Of a stretch of DNA of 22,936 nucleotides, positions 1-7,829 are shown one piece after another. The notes below the pieces were generated by a model that was given only the letters and a program-made list of their open reading frames with translations, ran no database searches and was not told the origin of the DNA. The translations under genes and the position numbers were made by a program. The DNA lies in NCBI GenBank assembly GCA_015486905.1, contig WFQV01000259.1, positions 1-22,936 on the forward strand. The letters are read 5' to 3'. This DNA comes from Melioribacteraceae bacterium. GTDB lineage: Bacteria > Bacteroidota > Ignavibacteria > Ignavibacteriales > Melioribacteraceae. Numbering within the stretch: the first letter of the stretch is position 1; every line of letters begins with the position of its first letter.

Positions 1-71
1 TAATTGAAATTGGGAAATTGGTTGACGGCTTTGCCGCGCTAAGGATATTTGAACAACTCAGAAAAAATTAA
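1..71 (+). CDS. C-terminal end of an unidentified gene (left-truncated)
   Basis: Reading from base 3, an open frame runs from the window edge to a TAA at 69-71 and gives 22 residues ending IFEQLRKN. The composition (alternating hydrophobic and charged residues, helix-like) resembles a real protein C-terminus. The other two + frames hit stops sooner or at once. The fragment is too short to name a family. It would lie on the same strand as the following peptidase but is separated from it by 300 bases of repeat-bearing DNA, so it is probably a separate transcription unit. Confidence 0.45.
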   Translation, partial: IEIGKLVDGFAALRIFEQLRKN

Positions 72-128
72 ATATTTCTTAGCACCAGCAGAGTTTACCC
101 TGCCTTGGCAGAGGCCATCTAATTACAC

Positions 129-144
129 ACGGGTTTCAACCCGT
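129..144. repeat. Short perfect hairpin (7-bp stem, 2-nt loop)
   Basis: ACGGGTT at 129-135 pairs with AACCCGT at 138-144 around a TC loop. There is no T-tract on either side, so a dispersed palindromic repeat is more likely than a terminator, although it lies 57 bases after the stop of the truncated upstream gene. Confidence 0.6.
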
Positions 145-209
145 AGTTGTAACGAATAAAAACAACAAAGAAGTTTTGGCGCGATTTTTGGCAGATTCGT
201 TTTGGTAAA

Positions 210-232
210 GCAAAAAATCGTGACAAAACGCT
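210..232. repeat. Copy A of a dispersed ~22-bp inverted repeat
   Basis: The reverse complement of this 23-base stretch matches 17409-17430 except for one base in an A/T run (six A here, five T there). The shared core is AGCGTTTTGTCACGATTTTT. Both copies are intergenic, about 17 kb apart, and in opposite orientation. The function is unknown; it could be a piece of a larger degenerate repeat. Confidence 0.7.
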
Positions 233-373
233 CAATGGGGAAAGACAAACTAATTTTTTTTGCCAACAAATTTAAACTTGTACCAATGAATATCAATAAG
301 ACTTTTTAATTACTCTTTTATAAAACCTTTTCTTATTTTTGAAGGTTAATTTAAAGAAAACTATGAGGTTAAA

Positions 374-2248
374 ATGTTAAAAAAGTTGTTTTTAGTACTT
401 ATTGCTTTCTCATTTGTTAATGTCTCTTTTGCACAGTATAAAAGTCGGGATGAAATTCCTTTAAAGTACAAATGGGATATTCATCTTCTTTACAAAACAA
501 ATACCGAATGGCAGAAAGATTACAACAGACTTTCAAAGATGGCGGATAAGTTAAAAACCTATGAGGGGAAATTAAGCAGCGATTCAAAAACATTCCTGAG
601 CGCACTAAGCCTTTATTCCGATTTAATGAAAGGTTATTACAAATTATCGGACTACGCACAAAGGCTTTACGATCAGGATTTGCGTGTGAGCGCCAACCAG
701 CAATTGGTTGAACAATCCGAAGCATTGGGCACAAAGATTTCGGAATCGACTTCGTTTATTAGACCTGAAATTTTAAAGATTCCTTCCGAAAGAATACACC
801 AATTTTTCGACGAGCAGCCCAAACTTGCCGACTTTGATTTCTTTGTAGAAGATATTCAAAGATTAAAAGCTCACACTTTAGGCGATAAGGAAGAGAAAAT
901 TTTAGCAAGTGCGCAGATGCTTGCCAATAGTCCTTCCACTATTCACGGAATTTTTGAGAATGCCGAAAAACCTTTCCCCGAAGTTAAACTTTCAAACGGT
1001 AAAATTGTTGAACTGAACTCATCCGCTTACGTTCAATACAGGACCGTCAAAAACAGGAAGGACAGAGCAAAAATTTTCAAAGCATTTTTTAACAATTACA
1101 AAAGATTCCAAAACACGCTCGGCGCTATCTTAGCGGCAAAAGTTAAAATTGACTATTTCTTTGCTAAAAACAGAAAATACAAAACCGCATTGGCTTATTC
1201 GCTCGATAAGAATAATATCCCGGTAAAAGTTTACACGAACCTAATCAAGCAAATGAACAAAAACATTCCAACTCTTCAAAGAATGTTAAAGTTAATGAAA
1301 AGAATGCTTGGTGTTGACACTCTTCATTACTATGATCTTTATATGCCAATTGTTAAGCATGTCGATATGAAGTTTACCGTTGACGAAGGACAGAAGATTA
1401 TTTTGAAAACTCTAAAGCCAATGGGTCCGGAATATTTGAACACGGTCAAAAGGGCGTTTAACGAAAGGTGGGTTGACTATTATCCCACACCGGGTAAAAG
1501 GAGCGGTGCTTATTCAAGCGGTGCCGCTTACGATTATCACCCTTTCATTTTAATGAATTGGCACGGCGATTACAATTCCCTCAGCACTTTGATTCACGAG
1601 ATGGGGCACACAATGCACAGCTATTTCTCGAACAAATATCAGCCGTTCATTAAATCCGATTACCCTATTTTTGTTGCCGAGATTGCTTCTACATGTAACG
1701 AATCTCTGCTTAACAATTACTTGGTTCAACATGCAAAAACAGATAAAGAAAAACTTTTCCTTTTGGGTTCTTATCTTGAATTGCTGAGGACAACCATCTT
1801 CCGTCAAACTTCTTTCGCAGAATTCGAATGGGAAATTCACAAGAGGATTGAAAACAAACAGCCTTTAACCGGTGGAATAATGAGCAAAATTTATTGGAAG
1901 ATTGTTACAAAGTATTACGGGAATACTCCGGACGTTTGTATCGTTGACCCGTACATTGCTTACGAGTGGGCTTACATTCCGCACTTTGTGGATTATTCCT
2001 ATTACGTTTACCAATATGCCACATCTTTAATTTACGCAACGGCTTTTGCGCAGAAAATAATCACCGAAGGCAAACCCGCCGTGGAGAAATATTATAATAT
2101 TCTCAAAGGTGGAAGCTCCGATTATCCCATTAATTTAATTAAGAAAGCCGGAATTAACCCCTTAAGTTCGGAGGCTTTCGATCTAACAATGAAAAGAATG
2201 AATAACGTAATGGATCAAATTGAAAATATTCTTAACAAGAAAAAGTAG
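374..2248 (+). CDS. Secreted M3-family oligoendopeptidase (PepF-like)
   Basis: A zinc metallopeptidase of clan MA, family M3, expected to cut short peptides. The first ~20 residues form a classical signal peptide (KK, then a hydrophobic stretch, ending SFA-Q), so it probably acts in the periplasm or outside the cell, unlike cytoplasmic PepF. The catalytic motif HEMGH lies at residues 408-412 (two Zn-binding His, E409 as general base). The third ligand is E436 in VAEIAST, 24 residues after the second His, as the family requires. The 624-residue length is normal for oligoendopeptidase F. The C-terminal helical part with YVYQYATSLIYA is also typical. The ATG at 374 follows GAGG at 365-368. The lipoprotein gene begins 9 bases after its stop, suggesting co-transcription. 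Family assignment is firm; the substrate is not known. Confidence 0.93.
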   Translation: MLKKLFLVLIAFSFVNVSFAQYKSRDEIPLKYKWDIHLLYKTNTEWQKDYNRLSKMADKLKTYEGKLSSDSKTFLSALSLYSDLMKGYYKLSDYAQRLYDQDLRVSANQQLVEQSEALGTKISESTSFIRPEILKIPSERIHQFFDEQPKLADFDFFVEDIQRLKAHTLGDKEEKILASAQMLANSPSTIHGIFENAEKPFPEVKLSNGKIVELNSSAYVQYRTVKNRKDRAKIFKAFFNNYKRFQNTLGAILAAKVKIDYFFAKNRKYKTALAYSLDKNNIPVKVYTNLIKQMNKNIPTLQRMLKLMKRMLGVDTLHYYDLYMPIVKHVDMKFTVDEGQKIILKTLKPMGPEYLNTVKRAFNERWVDYYPTPGKRSGAYSSGAAYDYHPFILMNWHGDYNSLSTLIHEMGHTMHSYFSNKYQPFIKSDYPIFVAEIASTCNESLLNNYLVQHAKTDKEKLFLLGSYLELLRTTIFRQTSFAEFEWEIHKRIENKQPLTGGIMSKIYWKIVTKYYGNTPDVCIVDPYIAYEWAYIPHFVDYSYYVYQYATSLIYATAFAQKIITEGKPAVEKYYNILKGGSSDYPINLIKKAGINPLSSEAFDLTMKRMNNVMDQIENILNKKK

Positions 2249-2257
2249 AGGTTAAAA

Positions 2258-2977
2258 ATGAAGAAAGTTCTTTTATTCATAATGGTTCTTTCGGTTTTTG
2301 CAGCTTGTTCAAAACAGCAGGAAAAAAAATCTGTAAAAGCTGCAAATCAAGCTGTGAACTCACATCCGGCAGTACACGCCGTAGTAGTTAAAGAAAAAAT
2401 AGACGCACCGCCGTATTCTTATCTTAAAGTGGAAGAAAACGGGAAGGAATATTGGATGGCAACTAATCAAATGGATGTAAAGCCGGGTGAGAAGGTCTAT
2501 TATTCAAATGCAATGACGATGCAAAATTTTCATAGTAGAACTCTAAACAAAACATTCAAGGAAATTCTCTTTGTTCAAGATGCAAAGAAAACGGCTGAAG
2601 ACTTATCCGTTAAATCGGAAGTTGCCGCAGCACATTCCAGTTTAGCAAACGAACCGCGGGTGAAAATTAAAATTGCTCCTATTGAAGGCGGCTTGACGGT
2701 TAAAGAAGTTTATGCTAAGAAAATGGAATTGGCGGGCAAAGTCGTAATGGTAAAAGGGAAGGTAGTTAAATTTAATCCCAATATTATGAGCAGGAATTGG
2801 ATTCATATCCAGGACGGGACGGAATTTAACGGTAAATACGACCTTTTAATTACTTCACAGGACAAAGTAAATGTAGGAGATGTAGTTGTATTGCAAGGTA
2901 CGGTAGTGCCGGGTAAGGATTTTGGCGCCGGTTACGTTTACGATGTGCTTTTGGAGAACGGAAAAGTTATAAAATAA
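2258..2977 (+). CDS. Lipoprotein with two OB-like halves (NrfJ-like)
   Basis: A 239-residue predicted lipoprotein. A short signal peptide ends in a lipobox (VFAAC, Cys17), so after lipidation it should be anchored in a membrane on the periplasmic side. Residues ~38-110 (HAVVVKEKIDAPPYSYLKVEENGKEYWMA... MTMQNFHSRTLNKTF) resemble the NrfJ-type domain found near cytochrome/nitrite-reductase genes. Residues ~145-239 (AGKVVMVKGKVVKFNP... WIHIQDGT... VGDVVVLQGTV) read as an OB-fold, nucleic-acid-binding-like beta barrel. The charged region 110-140 is a linker. It follows the M3 peptidase by 9 bases with a GAGGTT ribosome site. Both domain assignments come from sequence style recalled from related proteins. 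No cytochrome genes are in the window, so a role in heme-protein assembly is only a guess. Confidence 0.8.
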   Translation: MKKVLLFIMVLSVFAACSKQQEKKSVKAANQAVNSHPAVHAVVVKEKIDAPPYSYLKVEENGKEYWMATNQMDVKPGEKVYYSNAMTMQNFHSRTLNKTFKEILFVQDAKKTAEDLSVKSEVAAAHSSLANEPRVKIKIAPIEGGLTVKEVYAKKMELAGKVVMVKGKVVKFNPNIMSRNWIHIQDGTEFNGKYDLLITSQDKVNVGDVVVLQGTVVPGKDFGAGYVYDVLLENGKVIK

Positions 2978-3298
2978 TTTCTTAGATTTTTTTAACACCT
3001 CGACTCGGCTTCGCTTAAGCTACGCCAAGTCGCCCCTCTTAAAAGAGTGAATTTTAAAATCGGGGTTGTCCAAAAAGCTTGACTTTGTCATTGCGAGAAT
3101 GATTCCGACGAATCCGGAAGAAGATGAAACAACCTGCCTGCCCATGCCTGCAGGCGGAGCAGGCAGGCATATGAAGAACGAAGAAATTTTTGGAATCCGG
3201 ATTAAATTATTCACGAAAAATCGCTTTGAATTATTGTAAGTCTTTAGCATTTATTTTAATTTTCTAACTCAAAAACAAACAAAAAATGAGATGAAAAA
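2978..3298. other. Gene-free gap with palindromic repeat material
   Basis: This 321-base interval has no credible gene. It begins with a short T-run and a CGACTCGGCT block (3001-3010) that recurs as CCGACTCGGCT at 17702. It then has CATTGCGAGAATGATTCC (about 3090-3108), which resembles the 'CATTGCGAG...GAAGCAATC' repeat scattered through many bacterial genomes, and a G+C-rich nested palindrome at 3133-3167. The A-rich run before 3299 probably carries the aminotransferase promoter and translation start. TGAGATGA at about 3286-3293 is only a weak ribosome site. Confidence 0.6.
3133..3167. repeat. Nested G+C-rich palindrome
   Basis: The outer arms CCTGCCTGC (3133-3141) and GCAGGCAGG (3159-3167) pair perfectly over 9 bp. 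Inside lies a second perfect palindrome, GCCTGCAGGC (3146-3155). The block is far richer in G+C than the surrounding DNA, and no T-tract follows, so it looks like an inserted repeat rather than a terminator. Confidence 0.8.
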
Positions 3299-4519
3299 AT
3301 GAGTAATGTAATTAAAGCCGCAGATAGAACCGAGAATATTAAATACGCAATCAGAGACATTTTATTGGTTGCCGACGAAGTTGCAAAAACAGGCAAAGAG
3401 ATGCTTTATTTAAACATCGGCGACCCGAACATTTACGATTTTCAAACTCCACGGCACATGATTGAAGCCACTTACAAAGCAATGCTGGACAATCATTGCG
3501 GGTACGCACCCTCGTCAGGTGTCAAGGAAGCCCGCGAAGCAATCGGCCGTGAAGCCGAGAGAAAAGGAATTAAAAACGTTCAAGATGTTTTCGTAACAAC
3601 CGGTGCAAGCGAAGCAATTGACATTTGTCTTACTGCTTTGGTTAATGCCGGAGAAAATATTCTAACGCCCACACCGGGCTATCCCCTCTACACTGCAATT
3701 CAAAGCAAATTGCAAATGGAGCCGAACCCTTATTATTTGGATGAAAGCAACGGTTGGCAGCCGGACATTGAAGATATTAAAAGTAAAATAAACGACAAGA
3801 CAAAAGCAATCATCATTATCAACCCGAACAATCCCACCGGTTCGAACGCTACGCGGGAGACTTTGGAACAGTTGGTTAATTTGGCTGTCGAAAACAACCT
3901 CGTGATTTTTGCTGATGAGATTTACGATAAACTTTTAATGGACGGCGAAGAACACGTTGCGTTAGGTTCAATCAATCCCGATGCTCCGGTAATTACATTC
4001 GGCGGGTTGTCTAAAAATTATTTAGCCCCCGGTTGGAGAATGGGTTGGGGTGTAATCAGCGGTAACAAAAATGTACTCTCGGAATACATTGAAGCGATAA
4101 ATAAAATTTTACGCTCCCGTCTTTCGGCAAATCATCCCGAGATGTACGCAATTCCGGCGGCACTCGACGGCGACCAGAGCCACTTAAAAGTTGTGGTTGA
4201 AAAGTTAACACGAAGAAGAAATATGACAGTTGAAATGCTGAACGCAATACCCGGAATTTCATGTGTGTCTCCCAAAGGTGCTTTCTACGCCTTCCCGCGC
4301 TTGCACATTAAAAATTCCGATAACCATTTCGTTGCCGAATTAATTAAGCAAACCGGTGTCGTGGTTGTTCCCGGAACAGGCTTCGGGCAAGTACCCGGCA
4401 CAAAGCATTTTAGGGTGGTATTTTTACCGGACGAAGAAACCTTGGAAAAAGCTTACAAAAGCATTGAGGAATTTACTGCCGAGTACATTGAAAAATACGA
4501 AGGTGCTTTATCAGAGTAA
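3299..4519 (+). CDS. PLP-dependent class I/II aminotransferase (AlaA-like)
   Basis: A cytoplasmic fold-type I aminotransferase of 406 residues, the usual length. Visible PLP-site features in order are NPNNPTG (residues 175-181), DEIY with the pyridine-N-binding D206 and Y209, the Schiff-base lysine K239 in GLSKNYLAPGWRMGW, and substrate-carboxylate R372 in HFRVVFLP. The overall pattern, including the N-terminal IKYAIRDIL segment, the GLSK-Y--(P/A)G-R motif and the end FPR...VVVPGTGFG, is closest to the AlaA alanine/pyruvate transaminase group, so alanine synthesis from pyruvate and glutamate is the likely reaction. An aspartate or other 2-oxo acid aminotransferase is possible. It appears to be a single-gene unit, with repeat-bearing gaps of over 300 bases on both sides. 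Confidence 0.9.
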   Translation: MSNVIKAADRTENIKYAIRDILLVADEVAKTGKEMLYLNIGDPNIYDFQTPRHMIEATYKAMLDNHCGYAPSSGVKEAREAIGREAERKGIKNVQDVFVTTGASEAIDICLTALVNAGENILTPTPGYPLYTAIQSKLQMEPNPYYLDESNGWQPDIEDIKSKINDKTKAIIIINPNNPTGSNATRETLEQLVNLAVENNLVIFADEIYDKLLMDGEEHVALGSINPDAPVITFGGLSKNYLAPGWRMGWGVISGNKNVLSEYIEAINKILRSRLSANHPEMYAIPAALDGDQSHLKVVVEKLTRRRNMTVEMLNAIPGISCVSPKGAFYAFPRLHIKNSDNHFVAELIKQTGVVVVPGTGFGQVPGTKHFRVVFLPDEETLEKAYKSIEEFTAEYIEKYEGALSE

Positions 4520-4573
4520 AAGGCATAAGAAAATTAGGTTAATTATGAATTTTGAATGCTAAAGAATAAATTT

Positions 4574-4649
4574 ATTGGATAATTGGATTGTTGGATAGTT
4601 GGATAGTTGGATGGATGGATAGTTGGATGGATGCATGATTGGATGATTG
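4574..4649. repeat. Degenerate GGAT(AGTT/GG/GATT) tandem array
   Basis: Irregular tandem copies of 4-8-base units built on TTGGAT, TTGGATAG and GGATGGAT fill about 76 bases, including TGGATGCATG. There are no unique spacers and no regular period, so it is not a CRISPR. A related run in the opposite orientation (ATCCAATCATCCATGCATCC...) lies at 17744-17780. Confidence 0.75.
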
Positions 4650-4668
4650 TTGTGTCTATTTTAGCTTT

Positions 4669-4731
4669 GAGGTTGAGATTGAGGTTAAGTCTAAGGTTAA
4701 GGCAAAGGTTTAGGTTGAGGTTAAGGTTTGG
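4669..4731. repeat. Degenerate GAGGTTAAGG tandem array
   Basis: About 63 bases consist of imperfect GAGGTT/GAGATT/AAGGTT hexamer-type units, purine-rich on the + strand. The array starts only 19 bases after the preceding GGAT array but has a different unit. Confidence 0.75.
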
Positions 4732-4851
4732 ATATGCTACTTAATATGGGGAAACAAATGGAAAAATTACTCGATGAATTAGTGAAATATTGCCGAACTT
4801 CTTGAATACCTTTTACTCTTTGCATATATTTAAATTTAAATTGATTAAAAA

Positions 4852-6117
4852 TTGAAAAGTGCTGTTTTGGACAACTGTCAAATTACGAAACTTTCTAACG
4901 GATTAACGGTCGTTTCCGAATATATCCCTTACGTCCAATCTTTCTCTCTTGGATTCTGGATTAAAGTCGGCTCGCGTAACGAAACACCGGTTACTAACGG
5001 AATCTCTCATTTTATCGAGCACATGCTTTTCAAGGGGACAAAAAACCGTTCTGCAAAAAAAATAGCCGACGAAATTGAATCCCTCGGCGGTTACCTCAAT
5101 GCTTTTACAACTAAGGAATACACTTGTTACTACGGTCGCGGTTTAACGAAAAATTTGGGGAACACTTTCGTAGTGTTAGCAGATATGCTGCAAAATTCTC
5201 TCTTCCGTGAAAGCGATATTAAAAAAGAGGCGAAGGTAATTATTGACGAACTTAAAGATATTGAAGATTCGCCGGAGGAATTAATTTTTGACAAACTGGA
5301 ATCTTTTCTGTTTAACGGCAATCCCTTGGCAATGCCAATAATAGGCACTAAGGAAAATATCGAGCGGTTCCGGCAGGCGGATTTTAAAAAATATTTCGAG
5401 GAACATTACGCATCCAATGAGATTTTCATTGTTGCTTCCGGTAATGTTGAACACGAAGAGTTGTTAAAATTAACCGAAGAACATTGCATAAAAAAGTCAG
5501 GCTCAAAAGTAAACACTCCCTCGAAAGTTATTCCCGTTAAAGCCGACGAATATTTTGTTTACAAAGAAATACAACAATCGCATTTTATTATTGCGTCTCC
5601 TGCGGTAGGTTTAACTCATAACGACAGAAAAAAGATTAATCTTATTTCCCACATCTTAGGCGAAGGGAGTTCAAGCAAACTGTTCCAAGAACTTAGGGAG
5701 AAGAACGGAATAGCTTACCAGGTAAACACTTTCTTAAATTCCTTTGAGGATGTTTCCACTTTCGGCGTTTATTTTTCTACCGACAACGGCAATTGGGAAA
5801 AGGCAAGGGATTTGATTTTCAGGGAGTTTGAAAAATTAAGAAATAAAAGGATTAGCGACAAAGATTTGCAAAGAGCGAAGGAATATTTGAAAGGCAATTA
5901 TTTAATGAGTCTCGAAAGTCTGACAAACAGAATGCAGCGATTGGCAAACTCGATGATTTACTTTAACCGTTTGAAACCAATTGAAGAAAGCATTCGTGAA
6001 ATTGACGAAATCACAAGTGACGACATCTTAAAAGTTTCTAATAAATTACTGGAAAAAGAGAACTTCTCCACCGTAATTTTAAGTTCTAAAAATTTGTTAA
6101 TTCATTCAGCCGCTTAA
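4852..6117 (+). CDS. M16-family zinc peptidase (processing-peptidase-like)
   Basis: A 421-residue pitrilysin-type zinc endopeptidase related to the mitochondrial processing peptidase beta subunit and to bacterial PqqL/YmxG-type proteins. The inverted zinc motif HFIEH is at residues 53-57 (H53, E56, H57). The distal ligand is E133 in VIIDEL, 76 residues after the second His, as the family requires. The second, inactive M16 half follows (GEGSSSKLFQELREKNGIAYQV, with the typical R and Y). There is no signal peptide, so it is probably cytoplasmic. The start must lie after the in-frame TAA at 4846-4848. The first usable codon is TTG at 4852, and no strong ribosome site precedes it, so translation may be weak. 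The stop is 12 bases before the nuoG frame, which suggests co-transcription. Confidence 0.9.
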   Translation: MKSAVLDNCQITKLSNGLTVVSEYIPYVQSFSLGFWIKVGSRNETPVTNGISHFIEHMLFKGTKNRSAKKIADEIESLGGYLNAFTTKEYTCYYGRGLTKNLGNTFVVLADMLQNSLFRESDIKKEAKVIIDELKDIEDSPEELIFDKLESFLFNGNPLAMPIIGTKENIERFRQADFKKYFEEHYASNEIFIVASGNVEHEELLKLTEEHCIKKSGSKVNTPSKVIPVKADEYFVYKEIQQSHFIIASPAVGLTHNDRKKINLISHILGEGSSSKLFQELREKNGIAYQVNTFLNSFEDVSTFGVYFSTDNGNWEKARDLIFREFEKLRNKRISDKDLQRAKEYLKGNYLMSLESLTNRMQRLANSMIYFNRLKPIEESIREIDEITSDDILKVSNKLLEKENFSTVILSSKNLLIHSAA

Positions 6118-6122
6118 TAATT

Positions 6123-6129
6123 AAAGGGA
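6123..6129 (+). promoter_or_regulatory. Ribosome binding site deciding the nuoG start
   Basis: AAAGGGA lies 6 bases before ATG 6136 but directly touches ATG 6130. Ribosome spacing therefore favours the inner start, and the family's usual beginning (MPKLTLDG...) agrees. Confidence 0.65.
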
Positions 6130-6135
6130 ATGATT

Positions 6136-7812
6136 ATGCCGAAATTGACACTTGACGGAAAGGAAATAGAATTCAAAGAGGGGCAAACAATAATTCAGGT
6201 TGCAATGGAACACGGGGTTGAAATCCCTCATTTCTGCTGGCATCCCGAACTATCCGTCTCGGGTAATTGCAGAATGTGTCTTGTAGAAGTAGAACAAATT
6301 CCAAAGTTGGCTATTTCCTGTGCTACTATGGCTGCCGACGGAATGGTGGTTCAAACAAATTCCGAAAAGACAGTTGAAGCCCGAAAAGCCGTGCTGGAAT
6401 TTATTTTAATCAATCACCCGTTGGATTGCCCTATCTGCGACGAAGCGGGCGAGTGTCAACTTCAGGATTACGCTTACGCCTACAGTGTGGGTGAAAGCAG
6501 AATGGTTGAAGAAAAAAATCACAAACCGAAACGCGTGAAATTGGGACCTCACGTTACTTACGACGCCGAACGTTGCATCTCCTGTTCAAGGTGCATTAGA
6601 TTCTCACGTGAAATTGCACAAGAGCCGCAGTTGACTTTTGTCCAAAGGGGTGACAGAGTAATGATTGCAACTTTCCCCGGCGAAAGTTTCGACAATCCTT
6701 ATTCAATGAACGCAATCGATATTTGTCCCGTAGGAGCTTTAACCAGCACGGATTTCAGATTTAAATCCCGAGTGTGGGAAATGTCCAAAACCGAATCCGT
6801 TTGTACCGGTTGTTCCCGCGGCTGCAACATTGAAATTTGGGTTAGGGATAATAAAATTCAACGTCTCACGCCCCGCTTTAATAACGACGTCAACAGCTAT
6901 TGGATGTGCGACAACGGTCGCCTTAACACATTTAAGTTTGTAAATTCGGACACCCGCGTGGACGGCGCACAAATTAAGAAAGACGGAAACTTTGAAAAGG
7001 TTGAATGGGAGGAAGCCTTTCGCTTCACAAGTGAAAATCTTAAAAAATACAAAGCCGACGAAATTGCTTTTATCGGCTCCGCATTTGCTACGGTCGAGGA
7101 CAATTACGTGTTTGCGAAATTGGCAAAAAATTTGGGAGTTAAAAACATTTCCTATTTTAACTACGTTGTTCCGGGCAGTGGCGATAATATTTTAATTACG
7201 GAGGACAAAGCTCCTAACTCACTTGGCGCAGAATTGGTAGGAATCAAAACGCCGGCTGACGGATTTAGTATTGAGAATATTTTTGAAGAAATTAAAAATA
7301 AAAAAATCAAAGCCGTTTACATCCTTGAGCAATCACCCGAATTTGAAAGTGATTTGTTGGACGCTCTTTCCAATGCCGAGTTCGTTGCGGTTCATGCTTT
7401 TAATTTCGGAAAACTAACCGACTTTGCCGATGTTGTTTTTCCGGCGGCAACTTACGCCGAGAAAAACGGAACATTTGTGAATTTCCAAGGACGCGCTCAA
7501 AGAATCAAGCCGGCGGTTGCCACAGCAGAGTCGGACAGAAGTTTGGACGGGCTTTCACAAAGCCGGTGGGACAAGTTCGGCACCGAGTTCGACCGTTGGA
7601 ATCAAGGCAAGCGTTACGATGCCAAATCGAGCTGGAAAATTCTTACAATGCTTTCTACACATTTGGGTGAAAAATTTAATTTCAAAATGGCCGAAGAAGT
7701 CTTTGAAGAATTAGCTTCCAAGAATGAGTATTTCAAGGGACTCAATTACGACGAATTAGGCGGCGGCGGAGTGAAATTAAAAAATCTGAAATTTTCAGAA
7801 GAAGCAGTTTAG
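6136..7812 (+). CDS. nuoG: NADH-quinone oxidoreductase subunit G (complex I)
   Basis: The iron-sulfur subunit of the peripheral arm of complex I, carrying electrons from the NADH/NuoF side towards the quinone. Numbering from the ATG at 6136: a plant-type [2Fe-2S] site C34, C45, C48, C62; a His-ligated [4Fe-4S] site H94, C98, C101, C107; a [4Fe-4S] site C147, C150, C153, C197 (CPVGAL); and an N7-type set C223, C226, C230, C258. The rest is a shortened molybdopterin-oxidoreductase-like domain ending near FADVVFPAATYAEKNGTFVN. At 558 residues it is much shorter than E. coli NuoG (about 900). An ATG six bases upstream (6130) directly abuts AAAGGGA (6123-6129); the ATG at 6136 has proper spacing, so I prefer it. 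nuoH follows after 17 bases. Confidence 0.93.
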   Translation: MPKLTLDGKEIEFKEGQTIIQVAMEHGVEIPHFCWHPELSVSGNCRMCLVEVEQIPKLAISCATMAADGMVVQTNSEKTVEARKAVLEFILINHPLDCPICDEAGECQLQDYAYAYSVGESRMVEEKNHKPKRVKLGPHVTYDAERCISCSRCIRFSREIAQEPQLTFVQRGDRVMIATFPGESFDNPYSMNAIDICPVGALTSTDFRFKSRVWEMSKTESVCTGCSRGCNIEIWVRDNKIQRLTPRFNNDVNSYWMCDNGRLNTFKFVNSDTRVDGAQIKKDGNFEKVEWEEAFRFTSENLKKYKADEIAFIGSAFATVEDNYVFAKLAKNLGVKNISYFNYVVPGSGDNILITEDKAPNSLGAELVGIKTPADGFSIENIFEEIKNKKIKAVYILEQSPEFESDLLDALSNAEFVAVHAFNFGKLTDFADVVFPAATYAEKNGTFVNFQGRAQRIKPAVATAESDRSLDGLSQSRWDKFGTEFDRWNQGKRYDAKSSWKILTMLSTHLGEKFNFKMAEEVFEELASKNEYFKGLNYDELGGGGVKLKNLKFSEEAV

Positions 7813-7829
7813 CAGGGAGTTAAAATAGA

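Larger units (their letters stand above)
72..373. other. Gene-free leader region with palindromes upstream of the M3 peptidase
   Basis: This 302-base gap has no plausible gene. It holds a 7-bp perfect hairpin (129-144, ACGGGTT/AACCCGT around TC, no T-run after it, so not a normal terminator) and one copy of a dispersed inverted repeat (210-232; partner at 17409-17430). The A+T-rich stretch 240-360 probably contains the promoter for the peptidase, but I cannot assign boxes with confidence. GAGG at 365-368 is a plausible ribosome binding site for the ATG at 374; the next gene is preceded by the same GAGGTTAAAA context. Confidence 0.6.
4520..4851. other. Gene-free gap with two different short-period arrays
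   Basis: No gene is supported here. After AATTATGAATTTTGAATG (4541-4558), a motif that recurs near 17840, come a TTGGATAGTTGGATGG array and then an unrelated GAGGTTAAGG array (separate entries). The last 100 bases are A+T-rich and presumably hold the promoter for the M16-nuo run. I cannot place promoter boxes. Confidence 0.6.

Noticed and set aside
129..144. Terminator for the truncated upstream gene
   Set aside because: There is a hairpin but no T-tract on either strand, so a dispersed palindrome is the better reading.
72..373. tRNA or other structured RNA gene in the intergenic gaps (also checked 2978-3298, 4520-4851, 17267-17965, 19103-19382)
   Set aside because: No cloverleaf arms, TTC-loop or CCA-like ends were seen. 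The only structures are short simple hairpins.
4574..4731. Possible CRISPR array
   Set aside because: The repeats are 4-10 bases, contiguous, irregular and without unique spacers, and no cas genes are nearby.
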